Assembly (NCBI GenBank): GCA_017624855.1
Contig: JAGAMF010000004.1
Location: 34,735-98,734 of the forward strand
Reading direction: 5' to 3'
Source: Lachnospiraceae bacterium
Lineage (GTDB): Bacteria > Bacillota > Clostridia > Lachnospirales > Lachnospiraceae
Length of the DNA: 64,000 bases
This document shows, piece by piece, positions 17,821 to 27,223 of the stretch. The notes below the pieces were generated by a model. That model had not been told where the DNA came from and ran no database searches. It saw only the letters and a list, made by a program, of their open reading frames with translations. Position numbers and translations under genes: made by a program. The number at the start of each line of letters is the position of its first letter. Position 1 is the stretch's first letter.

Positions 17821-18516
17821 ATGAAAAAACTTATTGCTGAATTCATCGGCACAGCAGTGCTTGTCACCTTAGGTTGCGGTACCGCAATGTTGGTAGGTTG
17901 CGACCCCTCTCAGGGCAGCGGCTATCTTTTAACCGCATTGGCATTCGGTCTTGTTATCGTAGGTATGGCATACTGCGTAGGCAACATTTCAGGCTGTCAC
18001 ATTAACCCCGCCGTTTCTTTAGGTGTGTTAATGAGCGGTGGCATGAAGGCAAAAGAATTCTTCGGCTATGTGGTTGCACAGTGTTTGGGTGCTCTTGCAG
18101 GCGCAGGAATCTTAGCAGCCATCTTTGGACTTGGCGGCGTAACCGATATGACCGGTGGTTTCGGTTCTAACGGTTTAGGCAGTATAAACGGCAGCATCGT
18201 TGCAGGACTTTTGGTAGAAGTTGTTTTAACTTTTATCTTTGTATTAACCATTCTCGGCGTAACTAGCAAAAAAGCAGGTCATGGTTCATTCGGCGGTTTG
18301 ATTATCGGTCTTACCTTAACTTTGGTACATATCCTTGGTATCGGTTTAACCGGAACAAGCGTGAATCCCGCAAGAAGCCTTGGACCCGCAATTGTGGCGG
18401 CAATTACAGGAAATACCGCTCCCATCGCATGTGTATGGGTATTCATCGTAGGACCTTTGGTTGGTGCAGCACTTGCCGCATTGGTATATAAATTCTTGGA
18501 AAAAGAGAACGCATAA
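17821..18516 (+). CDS. Aquaporin, AqpZ (water-selective) type
   Basis: A 231-residue MIP channel starting at the ATG at 17821, with a GGGAGG site; the frame extends upstream but the homology does not. Both half-helix motifs are present (HINPAVSLG, NPA 62-64; SVNPARSLG, NPA 182-184). The selectivity-filter positions read F42, H170, T179 and R185, matching AqpZ rather than the glycerol facilitator GlpF, so water flow is the likely function. There are six hydrophobic spans. It is monocistronic, with a terminator 21 bases after the stop. Confidence 0.9.
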   Translation: MKKLIAEFIGTAVLVTLGCGTAMLVGCDPSQGSGYLLTALAFGLVIVGMAYCVGNISGCHINPAVSLGVLMSGGMKAKEFFGYVVAQCLGALAGAGILAAIFGLGGVTDMTGGFGSNGLGSINGSIVAGLLVEVVLTFIFVLTILGVTSKKAGHGSFGGLIIGLTLTLVHILGIGLTGTSVNPARSLGPAIVAAITGNTAPIACVWVFIVGPLVGAALAALVYKFLEKENA

Positions 18517-18537
18517 GAATACATAAAACCAACAAAA

Positions 18538-18562
18538 AGGACTTTGCAAATCGCAAAGTCCT
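18538..18562 (+). terminator. Terminator after the aquaporin gene
   Basis: A 10-bp perfect stem (AGGACTTTGC / GCAAAGTCCT) with a 5-nt loop and a following TTCTTT run. It could also serve the converging minus-strand cassette. Confidence 0.75.
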
Positions 18563-18615
18563 TTCTTTATGCTTAATTTCATATAAAATCTTTTACTATA
18601 ATCTCTTCAGATACC

Positions 18616-19293
18616 CTAGATGCCTACTTCACCATCATGAGACATTAAGGATACCGTGTTCACATTTGAAAGCTTCTTAATCTCCTTTACCAGTTCCGCA
18701 TCTTTTTCTTTTATGGAAACAAGTAAAAGCAAATCCATGTTGTCGGAAGTTAAATTACGGGATTTCACCTTATATCTCTTCACATACTTCTTTACCACTT
18801 CCATAATTGCATCTTCTTCATCCGGATCCTTTGCATTGATTACAAGAAGCTTCGGCTCTTTTACCGCAGGTAAAAATTCCAAAACCACAACTGCTACGGT
18901 TACGAACACGGACACAATCAATGCCACTTCAAACAGTCCTGCGCCGCAGACGATACCAACGGAAATCGACCAGAACAAATACACCAAATCCATGGGATTC
19001 TTAATTGCTGTTCTGAATCTTACGATAGACAACGCACCGACCATACCGAGGGAAATTACTACGCTTGACTGAATAGCAAGAATAATGCCTGCCGTAATCA
19101 TTGCCAGAGCTACCAAAGAGATATTAAAACTCTTGGAATAAAAGGTCTTCTGAGACATAATTCGGTATATAAAATAAATATACAAGCCGATGCATGCCGT
19201 TACCAACATGGTTACACAAATATCTGTTGTGGTTAAATCCGTCGATACAAATCCTTCCAAAAAAGATTTTTTAAGTACATCTGAAAAACTCAT
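18616..19293 (-). CDS. DUF4956 membrane protein, cassette copy 2
   Basis: A 225-residue protein with about four hydrophobic segments in the first 140 residues, including the conserved VSLGMVGALSIVRFRTAIKNPMDLVYLFWSISVGIVCGAG, and a soluble C-terminal domain that ends LMSHDGEVGI. DUF4956 proteins are regularly found next to VTC-domain genes, and a role in polyphosphate handling or transport has been suggested only by this context. It is the last gene of the second CotH-VTC-DUF4956 cassette and closely resembles the copy at 21763. It has an AAGGATGGAG site. Confidence 0.85.
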   Translation of the reverse strand: MSFSDVLKKSFLEGFVSTDLTTTDICVTMLVTACIGLYIYFIYRIMSQKTFYSKSFNISLVALAMITAGIILAIQSSVVISLGMVGALSIVRFRTAIKNPMDLVYLFWSISVGIVCGAGLFEVALIVSVFVTVAVVVLEFLPAVKEPKLLVINAKDPDEEDAIMEVVKKYVKRYKVKSRNLTSDNMDLLLLVSIKEKDAELVKEIKKLSNVNTVSLMSHDGEVGI

Positions 19294-19323
19294 CTTTTCT
19301 CCATCCTTTTCTTTTTATAAAAA

Positions 19324-20022
19324 TTATAACCCTATGGTTTTTCTGCAAAGTGCATATTTGGAAAATGCAGTATGCTGCAAGCCGTCCAGCTCCATTTCCC
19401 TACGAATGAATTCCGGAAAGAACTCATCGTACTTTACTTCCAACACATGATATCCCGGTGTTAAAACTCTTTTTAACGGAATATCCCGATTGCCAAATTC
19501 ATCTATGTTTCCACAACCTGAAATGTTACGGTCAAAAGTAATTCTCACATTTCCCGGTCCGTAAACATAAGGGGTTCGGTCATACTGAACGATTACTTTG
19601 GGACGCATCAATTTCATCTGCTGCAATGCCACCAGCTTCTTAATCAAGTCGGCATCCTCTTCTTTTACAGTGTAAGTGCCTTTCAGAATCGCATCGCACT
19701 GCTCACGGGTTAAGCGACAAGAATCCTTATGATTTTTACCGTTTCGCTTCTGCTTACACTCTAAGGTGATATACTCCATATTGCCATCATAAATGCGGAT
19801 ACGCATTTTCTCTCTTACATTTACACCGTCTATATTGTCATAAAAACAACTGTTGTCGCAATCATCAAAATACACGCTGCGCACGGCATATTGCCCCGAT
19901 GCGCCCACATGAGCGTCTTTATGGCAGATATGTTTTATTCTTGCCTCAATAAGCGCCAGTTGCATATCGCTGCACAAGTACTTAATTTCATTGCGATACT
20001 TCTTCTCTATTATCTCATTCAC
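19324..20022 (-). CDS. VTC-domain protein (polyphosphate polymerase-like), cassette copy 2
   Basis: About 232 residues. The frame has no ATG; GTG at 20020-20022 is preferred because GAGGAAG lies at good spacing, with TTG at 20026-20028 as the alternative. Either overlaps the CotH stop, implying coupling. The triphosphate-tunnel features of VTC4-like enzymes are present: RNEIKYL at the start, RSVYFDD, KMRIRIYDG, ITLECKQK, VIVQYDRTPYVYG and LEVKYDEFFPEFIR. In yeast this fold makes polyphosphate from ATP; the bacterial substrate here is an inference. Confidence 0.83.
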   Translation of the reverse strand: MNEIIEKKYRNEIKYLCSDMQLALIEARIKHICHKDAHVGASGQYAVRSVYFDDCDNSCFYDNIDGVNVREKMRIRIYDGNMEYITLECKQKRNGKNHKDSCRLTREQCDAILKGTYTVKEEDADLIKKLVALQQMKLMRPKVIVQYDRTPYVYGPGNVRITFDRNISGCGNIDEFGNRDIPLKRVLTPGYHVLEVKYDEFFPEFIRREMELDGLQHTAFSKYALCRKTIGL

Positions 20023-21700
20023 CGGCAAATTCTTCCTCCAAATAATCTCTTCGTTCCCGGATAAATTCTTTTACATAATCAATCTCGCCGTCCAAATCCG
20101 GCCTGCCCATATAGACGCCCTCCATCTTAGCCGAATCGTAAATAGTTGCGGCATACTCATCCAAACCGCCTTCTACCAATTCATCCATATAGGGTAAAAG
20201 TTCTTCCATATAAAGCCGTTCCACTTCCGCTCTGAAATCAGGCTTTGCCCAAAGCTGCTCGCTCCAATTCGCACGATTCATATATAAACCGGCAGGGTCC
20301 TGTAACACCGCAGAATCACCCCAGTTATTGTTATTGCCAAGGGTCGTATCAAAGTCCCACATGGGGCCTGCATACATTTTATCGTCTCCTTGGGGCTTAT
20401 AAAAGAAATAACTTGAAAAGCCGGCATCAATATTTTTACTGATTTCATCAATCAGGTACCGAAGGGCAAAGGATTCCAAATCAATGTAATCCAGATAATA
20501 TTTTCCATCCAAATTGTATCCGTCTTCCGAATAAAGGGCTTCTTCAAACTTCTGCACATAAGAAGAGATATATTGCACCTGAGCCTGAGATACATGCTGA
20601 GGACTTTTTACCAGAACCGGAATACCGTTCATGGTAATAAAACCGCCTGGCTCCTCATGATATCTCTGTAAATAAGTCTCCACTTCCAAAAGATAGCCGC
20701 CGGAAATATCGTCGGGATTATTGGCTACACCATAGCCCTTCATGGGAATATCGCCCTGTATACTAAAAGGAGCGTAATTCTCCAAGGGCTGGTCGTTTAA
20801 GACTTCCATCTGTTCTTCCAAATCGCCGATTTCCAAGCGACCGCTTGCCACCGCAATTTTCTCTGTTAAAAGATAGCAACCGTAGTATTCGCCGTTAATA
20901 TACAAATCAACCCACTGAGACTCCATGCTGTTTTGCAGCCCGCTTTTCTCCGCCATATCCATAAAAATTTTGTTGCGCATGCAGGTTACATCCAACGCTC
21001 CGCCCAACAAAACCCAGCTTTTACCGGGAGTCATTCCCAGAAGAGAAGCTGCCGCATCAAGCTTAAGAGTATAACTCTTTTTAAGCATATACCAGCTGGA
21101 ATTACCTCGACCTTTTAAGGATTCCATCGCGCCGGAATACTCAGGTTTGCCGGTTCCGGAAAGAACCATTACGCTACCGCCCGTGGTATGAGACTGGTTT
21201 TCATGAATATAGCCCATGCTCTCATTGGTATTAAGCCACAGACTGGGAATAGCGGACCCTTTCATTACAAGGAACTCCAATTCTTTATCGTCAAGTTGAA
21301 TGGTGTGCTCTACACCTTCAGCCAACTCACATTGTACGGATGTTTGAGCGCTCACCTCTACTCCGTCAAACATAAGCTTAGGACTGCTGCCATCTTCCGA
21401 AGTATAAATCACTTGCACTTCGGATAAATCCAGATACTCCGGCAAAAACAGGTAGTATTTACCGTCACCGTAACTTTGTTGCATATTTACTTTAGTTACC
21501 GTATATTCATCGCCTCTAAGTTCTTTCTCGCCGCCAAAATCCCGGCGTTGCTCGATTAAGCTTACCTGCGTCTGTCCTTCCGCTGTATGAATATTGAGAA
21601 AAACCATATTGGTCGGTTTTTTTAACACAAATGCATACACCAGCAAAAAAACAACACTGACAGCGACAATGATAAACGCTGTTTTTCTTTTATTACTCAT
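20015..21700 (-). CDS. CotH family protein kinase-like, cassette copy 2
   Basis: A 561-residue protein from the ATG at 21698-21700 (MSNKRKTAFII), with an AAGGAGAT site. An N-terminal membrane anchor (residues of about 6-26) is followed by a beta-rich domain and the CotH kinase-like core, recognisable by MESLKGRGNSSWYMLKKSYTLKLD, WVLLGGALDVTCMRNKI, VDLYINGEYYGCYLLTEKI and the catalytic-type GPMWDFDTTLG. Bacillus CotH phosphorylates spore coat proteins; here the protein is probably displayed outside the membrane. It heads the second cassette. Confidence 0.85.
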   Translation of the reverse strand: MSNKRKTAFIIVAVSVVFLLVYAFVLKKPTNMVFLNIHTAEGQTQVSLIEQRRDFGGEKELRGDEYTVTKVNMQQSYGDGKYYLFLPEYLDLSEVQVIYTSEDGSSPKLMFDGVEVSAQTSVQCELAEGVEHTIQLDDKELEFLVMKGSAIPSLWLNTNESMGYIHENQSHTTGGSVMVLSGTGKPEYSGAMESLKGRGNSSWYMLKKSYTLKLDAAASLLGMTPGKSWVLLGGALDVTCMRNKIFMDMAEKSGLQNSMESQWVDLYINGEYYGCYLLTEKIAVASGRLEIGDLEEQMEVLNDQPLENYAPFSIQGDIPMKGYGVANNPDDISGGYLLEVETYLQRYHEEPGGFITMNGIPVLVKSPQHVSQAQVQYISSYVQKFEEALYSEDGYNLDGKYYLDYIDLESFALRYLIDEISKNIDAGFSSYFFYKPQGDDKMYAGPMWDFDTTLGNNNNWGDSAVLQDPAGLYMNRANWSEQLWAKPDFRAEVERLYMEELLPYMDELVEGGLDEYAATIYDSAKMEGVYMGRPDLDGEIDYVKEFIRERRDYLEEEFAGE

Positions 21701-21762
21701 AAAATCTCCTTGAAAATCCTTATGTGCTTCTCGGACTTTCATGTTTTTATGCTTTTATAAAA

Positions 21763-22437
21763 TTAGAAAGTTACTTCGCCGTCATGAGATAAAAGAGAAG
21801 CGGAAGTTACTCCCTTAATCTCCATAACTCTCTGAATCAGTTCCGCACCTTCTTTGGTTCTTAATTCAATTACCAAATCCAAAGCATCCTTGGTCATGTT
21901 ACGGGATTTTACTTTTAAGTGTTTGGTTCCCTTCTTAATCTCTTCCACAATTGCTTTCTCAACATCAATAGAATCTGCATTCACAATAAGAACCATGGGT
22001 GCCTTTGCAACAGGCAACAACTGAAGTACGAGAATTCCCACAGTTACTACCACAGAAAGTATCAATGCAATCTCTGCAAATCCCGCGCCGCAAATAATGC
22101 CCACACTGATAGACCAGAAAAGAAACATCAAATCCATGGCATCTTTTATGGCTGTTCTGAATCGAACGATGGATAACGCACCCACCATACCCAAGGATAC
22201 GATAATGCTGGATTGCATGGTCAAAACGATGGCTGCCGTAATTACCGCAACACCTGCCAGCGCAATGTTAAAGCTCTTGGAATAGAAAGTTTTACGGGTA
22301 GCAATGCGATATACAAAGAAAATGTATAATGCAAGTGCGCATACGATTAGAAAGGTTAAAATAATTGCCTTCGTTCCGATTGTGGTGTCGGTATATCCCT
22401 CTAAAAATGATGTTTTTAATATATCTTTAAAACTCAT
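21763..22437 (-). CDS. DUF4956 membrane protein, cassette copy 1
   Basis: A 224-residue paralogue of the protein at 18616, with the same core (VSLGMVGALSIVRFRTAIKDAMDLMFLFWSISVGIICGAG) and the same end (LLSHDGEVTF). Its start overlaps the VTC gene by 11 bases and has AAGGAG, so VTC and DUF4956 are translationally coupled. It has about four membrane segments and a cytosolic or exported tail rich in Lys/Val. The function is unknown beyond the strict linkage with VTC and CotH. Confidence 0.85.
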   Translation of the reverse strand: MSFKDILKTSFLEGYTDTTIGTKAIILTFLIVCALALYIFFVYRIATRKTFYSKSFNIALAGVAVITAAIVLTMQSSIIVSLGMVGALSIVRFRTAIKDAMDLMFLFWSISVGIICGAGFAEIALILSVVVTVGILVLQLLPVAKAPMVLIVNADSIDVEKAIVEEIKKGTKHLKVKSRNMTKDALDLVIELRTKEGAELIQRVMEIKGVTSASLLSHDGEVTF

Positions 22438-23155
22438 GTCGTTCTCCTTTTATCATGGTAAATTTTCTGCATAAATAAAATTTGGAAAATGTGGTTTGCC
22501 GCAGATTTTTCAGTTGCAAATTATTATAAATATAATCCGGAAGCAATTCATCATATTTTACTTCCAATAACTGCTGTCCAAGCCCCATAATGGGACGCTT
22601 AGGAATCTCTTCATCCAAAAAGCATTCCACCGCTGTTGATGCCGCCATATTATGGTCGAGGGTTATTCTTACATTACCCATTTTATAAGTATAAGGGATT
22701 CTGTCATATTCCACAATCACAACAGGTTTCATGCGCGTGGTCATCATCCGATGTGTAAGTTTTTTTAACACTTCAGGCTGAGTCGCGATGTCTCGCAGAT
22801 ATTGCCCCGTCATCAAGGTTTGCGTCTGCTCAATCGTCAGCGGGCAACTGCTTTTATGAATTTTACCGTGTTCCTTGCGCTTACATTCAAGGGTAATTCT
22901 TTCCGCGGAATGATTGTAAATACGGATTCTGAATTTCTCTCGGGGTTCCGTACCGTTCTCATTCTCGTAGAAGCACCGATTGTCGTAGTCATCAAAGTAC
23001 AGGCTACGAATATTGTACACACCCTCTGATGCGGCATGTTTGTCCAACGGTAGCATACGATTGATTTGATTCTGCAACATCTTCATTTGGGCAGTACTGA
23101 TTAAGTATTTTATCTCATGTCGAAACATGGGATGATTATCGTTTCGTATATCCAT
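22427..23155 (-). CDS. VTC-domain protein (polyphosphate polymerase-like), cassette copy 1
   Basis: A 242-residue protein with the VTC-type triphosphate tunnel pattern: FRHEIKYLIS, IRSLYFDDYDNRCFYENE, KFRIRIYNH, ITLECKRKEHGK, VIVEYDRIPYTYKMGNVRITLD and LLEVKYDELLPDYI. The basic Arg/Lys residues and paired acidic residues expected for nucleotide phosphate chemistry are kept, so it is probably active. It sits between CotH (30 bases upstream) and DUF4956 (11-base overlap). A polyphosphate product is inferred from the eukaryotic VTC4 family. Confidence 0.85.
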   Translation of the reverse strand: MDIRNDNHPMFRHEIKYLISTAQMKMLQNQINRMLPLDKHAASEGVYNIRSLYFDDYDNRCFYENENGTEPREKFRIRIYNHSAERITLECKRKEHGKIHKSSCPLTIEQTQTLMTGQYLRDIATQPEVLKKLTHRMMTTRMKPVVIVEYDRIPYTYKMGNVRITLDHNMAASTAVECFLDEEIPKRPIMGLGQQLLEVKYDELLPDYIYNNLQLKNLRQTTFSKFYLCRKFTMIKGERHEF

Positions 23156-23185
23156 TTGGCGTACTCCAAAATTTGTATATTAAAA

Positions 23186-24925
23186 TTATTCTATCGGTTC
23201 CCACTTGGCGTAGATATGCATATCCTGCTCAATAATCTGCGTCTGTTCAAAAGGCATATCACCATCTGCATCATACCATCCCATGAACCGGAACCCTTCT
23301 CTTTCAGGTAATGTTGGCATATCCTTAATTCTTTCTCCCACCGGCACGGTGTAATAAGTATAAAATATACCGTCTTGTACCTCTACTCTTACTGTATAAT
23401 ATTGCATATTTTCCAGCCATACCTTATCCAAAAAAGCTACTCTTTGCGTCAAAAAAGCATCAATATCCTGTACATTCTGCTCAAAATCCTCTTCTGTTCC
23501 CAAAAACCATCTCGTCTGATTCATCATTGCAGCCGGAGTTATTTGTTCTAAATACATATCTATTTCTACCTCTTGCAAGGTTTTCAGCTCATCCCTAAAC
23601 TCCGTCTCATAAAGCAACACAACCTGCTGATAGAACTCCTCTTTTTGATACAGACAATGATACCACGGCGTATATCCATACCGGTGAATATATTCTCTGT
23701 TTGCAATCATGGCATCGGGCAAAATAAATCTTTGCCGTGCCAATGCATGATCATAATCCCACACCGGTCCTGCATAGATTTTATCATTTGTACCATCTAT
23801 ATTTCCATAATAATATTGACTTCCATAACTTGCGTCATAACTCATAAAAATCTCTTCGACAAGGTATCTTCTCACCCAAGAATCCATATCTATGATTTCC
23901 GTATAATGCAATCCTGTCTGCACATCCACCCCATCTTCTGACAAGATTGCCCGTTCGGCCGTCTGAAACAATGAACTTATTCGCTCTGTCTGATTACCAA
24001 TCATATTCATCTCATGAATACGTAATCCTATGCCTGCTTCTGTCACGAAATACGGATCTTCCTTTTCATACAAACGCCCTACAATCTCCTGCGAGACAAT
24101 ATAACTGCCGTCTGCCTCTGCCGAAGAAATATTCACCCGAGACTCACCTGTCTCTATACGCTCGCATAATAAATATAAGCCCATGTATTTATTGTTTAAA
24201 TATAAATCAACCCACTCCGCATCCGGCGAATATGCCAAACCGATTCTGTCCGCAAAATCATACACAATTTTATTGTTTAAGTTAGATGCATCTTTTGCAT
24301 TGGCCAGTAAAATCCATTTTTCCGCTTCGCCCATTTGCAACAAATCCGCCGCATTATCCAGCTTAACAGAATATGGTTTTTTCTCATAATTTCCCCAGGT
24401 ATCGTTCCCGCGTCCGTTCATGGAATCAATTCTGCCGCTGTAATTCAGCTGTCCGTCAGCCGCATACAACACCATATTACCGGATTCTTCATTGCCTTTT
24501 AATTGGTGGATATAATCCATACTGCCGGAATCCGTACCAATATACATTGTCGCTATGTTGGCAGACTGCATGAATTGAATCTGTCCGGTATAAGTTTTCC
24601 CCCAGCTTCTGTAACTGAAATCATAAAAACAATTTTTCTCAAAAGCTGCGCAACTCATGCCATCTTTTAGTTCTTCTCCATTGATAAAAGCCTTGCTTGC
24701 CCGCACATCAAATTTTATATCTTCAAAAGCAACATAGCCCGGCAAAAACACATAAAAACATCCGTCCGGACCTTGCCAATAATCGATATGCTCTGTATGT
24801 CCGTCAGAAGTGACTTCCACGCGAAAGGCTACCGGATTTTCTTCTTTTATCTGTATGCCGGCAAAATACACACCTACTGCCAAAAGGAGCACTGTAATGA
24901 TAATGATAACAATTCTGTTTTTCAT
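23186..24925 (-). CDS. CotH family protein kinase-like with a C-terminal InlB-type repeat, cassette copy 1
   Basis: A 579-residue protein from the ATG at 24923-24925 (MKNRIVIIIITVLLLAVG), with AAAGGAGCG. It has an N-terminal anchor helix, a beta-rich domain and the CotH core: RIDSMNGRGNDTWGNYEKKPYSVKLD, WILLANAKDASNLNNKI, VDLYLNNKYMGLYLLCERI and GPVWDYDHALA. The last 70 residues form an InlB B-repeat/Flg_new-like module (GERIKDMPTLPEREGFRFMGWYDADGD...MHIYAKWE), which the second copy lacks. It is first in the six-gene double cassette. An extracellular kinase on a surface or coat substrate is the likely role. Confidence 0.85.
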   Translation of the reverse strand: MKNRIVIIIITVLLLAVGVYFAGIQIKEENPVAFRVEVTSDGHTEHIDYWQGPDGCFYVFLPGYVAFEDIKFDVRASKAFINGEELKDGMSCAAFEKNCFYDFSYRSWGKTYTGQIQFMQSANIATMYIGTDSGSMDYIHQLKGNEESGNMVLYAADGQLNYSGRIDSMNGRGNDTWGNYEKKPYSVKLDNAADLLQMGEAEKWILLANAKDASNLNNKIVYDFADRIGLAYSPDAEWVDLYLNNKYMGLYLLCERIETGESRVNISSAEADGSYIVSQEIVGRLYEKEDPYFVTEAGIGLRIHEMNMIGNQTERISSLFQTAERAILSEDGVDVQTGLHYTEIIDMDSWVRRYLVEEIFMSYDASYGSQYYYGNIDGTNDKIYAGPVWDYDHALARQRFILPDAMIANREYIHRYGYTPWYHCLYQKEEFYQQVVLLYETEFRDELKTLQEVEIDMYLEQITPAAMMNQTRWFLGTEEDFEQNVQDIDAFLTQRVAFLDKVWLENMQYYTVRVEVQDGIFYTYYTVPVGERIKDMPTLPEREGFRFMGWYDADGDMPFEQTQIIEQDMHIYAKWEPIE

Positions 24926-25053
24926 CTGTGCGCTCCTTTCCATGGGTTAATTCCTAACTAAGTATTATAACATAGTTTATTTTACATATCTATGTCTTTT
25001 ATAAAACAAATCAACACAAATGCAAATGCAATCATTCATCAACACATAAAAAC

Positions 25054-25084
25054 CGGGAGACCAAACCAAAGGCTCAATCTCCCG
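25054..25084 (-). terminator. Terminator after the endo/exonuclease/phosphatase gene
   Basis: A 7-bp CGGGAGA/TCTCCCG stem followed in the minus direction by a T-rich run. Confidence 0.65.
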
Positions 25085-25116
25085 ATTTTCATAAAAAGGG
25101 TCAAAACACATATAAA

Positions 25117-25959
25117 TTATGAAACAAGCATATCCAGTACCAGCATGGCGTGATCTGAGGTTGTGAGGTGAATCGGGTCATCGTTCACTTTAGCCTCCTT
25201 TATTTCCGTAATTTCTTTCATTGCATCGTTTATAAGGAAATAATCTAAGCGGTTTGCAGCTCCGATTGTAGGGTTGTCCCATGTATCTTTCTCCCGCTCG
25301 GATTCCGGCATAACATCCAGCATGCCAAGCTCTATGAACTTGCTGAAATCATCGCTGTCATCCATCGTGTTAAAATCTCCGCCTATGATAAAAGGAATGC
25401 CGGCATCGTTATTTTCCTTCGTCACCTTATAGATGGCCTCAAGGCAGGCTTCTCTCTGCTTCTTACGCGCCTCACGATACCATGCCGCGTGGTTCTGTAA
25501 GTTAAGGTGCTGTAAATGGATGTTTAAGATACGCACGGATTTGGATTTGGCCAATCCGCCTCCCGAAATTTCTATATACGAATATCTAAGCCAAGGCTCA
25601 TTGTCAATCAGAACGGGCAGTTCCAGCAGTTTATGGTCAAATTTTTTAGGAATCAAAGTGACTGTTATCGCAGCCTTAGGATTGCGTTCATTCCGATATC
25701 CAACAGGATAAATGATGTGATGTTCCGGGAACATTACTTCTAAATGTTTCTGGAACTTATGCTGTTTGGCGAGAGTCAGTTCCTGCAAGAAAATAATGCC
25801 CGCATCCTCTTCTTCCGATAAGCTGTCGGATATACATCTCAAATTAGCCAACAGGCGAGCATTATGCGGCCTTGTACTCAGCTTGAAGCCCCACTGTGCA
25901 AGATTCAAACTTCTAAATTTTAATGTTCTGTTTTTAGTTTCTTTTTCTGTTTTTTTCAT
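25117..25959 (-). CDS. Endonuclease/exonuclease/phosphatase family protein
   Basis: A 280-residue protein from the ATG at 25957-25959 (MKKTEKETKNRTLKF), with GGAGG at ideal spacing; the long upstream extension of the frame is not supported. Family motifs are present in order: RSLNLAQWGF, IIFLQELT, ILNIHLQHL, FIIGGDFNTMDD and TSDHAMLVLD. These provide the metal-binding Glu, Asp/Asn and the catalytic His of the DNase I-like fold. Substrates range from DNA to phosphoinositides, so the target is open. No signal peptide is seen. Confidence 0.85.
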   Translation of the reverse strand: MKKTEKETKNRTLKFRSLNLAQWGFKLSTRPHNARLLANLRCISDSLSEEEDAGIIFLQELTLAKQHKFQKHLEVMFPEHHIIYPVGYRNERNPKAAITVTLIPKKFDHKLLELPVLIDNEPWLRYSYIEISGGGLAKSKSVRILNIHLQHLNLQNHAAWYREARKKQREACLEAIYKVTKENNDAGIPFIIGGDFNTMDDSDDFSKFIELGMLDVMPESEREKDTWDNPTIGAANRLDYFLINDAMKEITEIKEAKVNDDPIHLTTSDHAMLVLDMLVS

Positions 25960-26071
25960 TTCTTTTTCCTCCTCGAAATAAAATAATAAGTTGCATGGGA
26001 GTTTTCGGGAATCCGCCGCTTCGACGAATCCCTCCTCCCATTTGCTAAAGTGTTTATGTACAGAGTGAAGA

Positions 26072-26515
26072 TTACGCAATTCGAACAAGTGTTCTGTCGT
26101 AGCCTGTAATAAAAATGTCACCGGCTTCTCCGAAGCCTTCGTCATCACTTAAGTTATAAACAAACGAAGAAATGTAATCCTCTGTGAGACGACCCATATC
26201 CCACTCGTATTCATACTCTTCACTGCTTACATACAAGAGCGACATCAATTTCCCCCAAGCAGTCTTACTCAGCAAGACCAAATAAACCAGAGCTTCATGC
26301 TGTGCTTCAAACTCAGCAATCTTCTTCTGCCACTCAGGTTCAAGCATATCCGTTACAACGCCTACGGGTTCGCTCAAGCCCGGTGCAATCGCCTTATAGC
26401 AGGCGCAGGGCTTATTTTTCTCTTCGAATGTTTTACGGGCAATCTCCTTCAAGCCAAATGCTTCTTCAAGCTGCTTTAAGCGAAGAATCGCTTCTTCTTT
26501 CTGTTTCATGTTCAT
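26072..26515 (-). CDS. Hypothetical protein, acidic, 147 residues
   Basis: I do not recognise this family. The protein is soluble, rich in Glu and aromatic residues, with a helical N-terminal half (KQKEEAILRLKQLEEAFGL) and a C-terminal YISSFVYNLSDDEGFGEAGDIFI segment. The strong AAGGAGG site and codon use support a real gene. It is 112 bases upstream of the endo/exonuclease gene on the same strand and may be co-transcribed with it. Confidence 0.6.
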   Translation of the reverse strand: MNMKQKEEAILRLKQLEEAFGLKEIARKTFEEKNKPCACYKAIAPGLSEPVGVVTDMLEPEWQKKIAEFEAQHEALVYLVLLSKTAWGKLMSLLYVSSEEYEYEWDMGRLTEDYISSFVYNLSDDEGFGEAGDIFITGYDRTLVRIA

Positions 26516-26691
26516 GTGAATCCCTCCTTTTTATTATTGTGTATTATTTATGTGTAAACCACCGCCTTATACATATAATAGTGTGTGCTCACTCCTTTGT
26601 CAACATCTTTTTGTATTTTTCTGTTTTATTTTTATATTTTTATACATCAAAATACAGCAAAATGCTTTAAAATAGCAAAAACTTATCAAAA

Positions 26692-26723
26692 AAACACCGA
26701 CAGTATATATACCATCGGTGTTT
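26692..26723 (-). terminator. Terminator of the flavodoxin operon
   Basis: A 9-bp perfect stem (AAACACCGA / TCGGTGTTT) with a 14-nt loop and a TTTTTTG run in the minus direction. Confidence 0.75.
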
Positions 26724-26730
26724 CTTTTTA

Positions 26731-27219
26731 TCATCTCTTTATTTTGCTTTTTAACAATAATTCATATATTGCATTCAGTTTATCATCAATGCTTGGTAGT
26801 TTTTTGAACTCTTCCAACATTTCATCAACAGGATATAATATGGATTCTACTACATTTTCTTCACCAACAAATTCGTCGCTTTCCACATAGGATAAATAGT
26901 TAATCAGAAGAAGTTTTGCCACATATGAAACCGGTGAATCCTTTTCCAACTTAAAAGTCTTTCTTATTTGACTTACAATTCTTTTATACTCCTCATAATC
27001 AACTCGAAACTGTAAAAATTCCGGAATTTTTTCATAATCCATATCGCATTCGCTTATTTTGTTTTTCTCAACTTCACTCCAATTTACTTCATTTTTCAAA
27101 GCATATTTAATAGCACAATTAATAATCTCCGTTCGATTTGCACTTTTCTGATATTCCTGAATTTTAATAAAAAGAGAAATAAGTTGCTTATTTTTTCGAA
27201 TCGATAAAATCTTATCCAT
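26731..27219 (-). CDS. Hypothetical protein, 162 residues
   Basis: The protein is charged and mostly helical, with an N-terminal stretch (ISLFIKIQEYQKSANRTEIINCAIKYAL) that has the flavour of a ribbon-helix-helix DNA-binding domain, though I cannot confirm this. It starts 4 bases after the flavodoxin stop with GGAG inside the flavodoxin end, so it is the third gene of that operon. No known function. Confidence 0.55.
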   Translation of the reverse strand: MDKILSIRKNKQLISLFIKIQEYQKSANRTEIINCAIKYALKNEVNWSEVEKNKISECDMDYEKIPEFLQFRVDYEEYKRIVSQIRKTFKLEKDSPVSYVAKLLLINYLSYVESDEFVGEENVVESILYPVDEMLEEFKKLPSIDDKLNAIYELLLKSKIKR

Positions 27220-27223
27220 ACGC

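Noticed and set aside
17821-18516. Glycerol facilitator GlpF
   Set aside because: The filter residues (F42, H170, T179, R185) follow AqpZ, and no glycerol genes are nearby.
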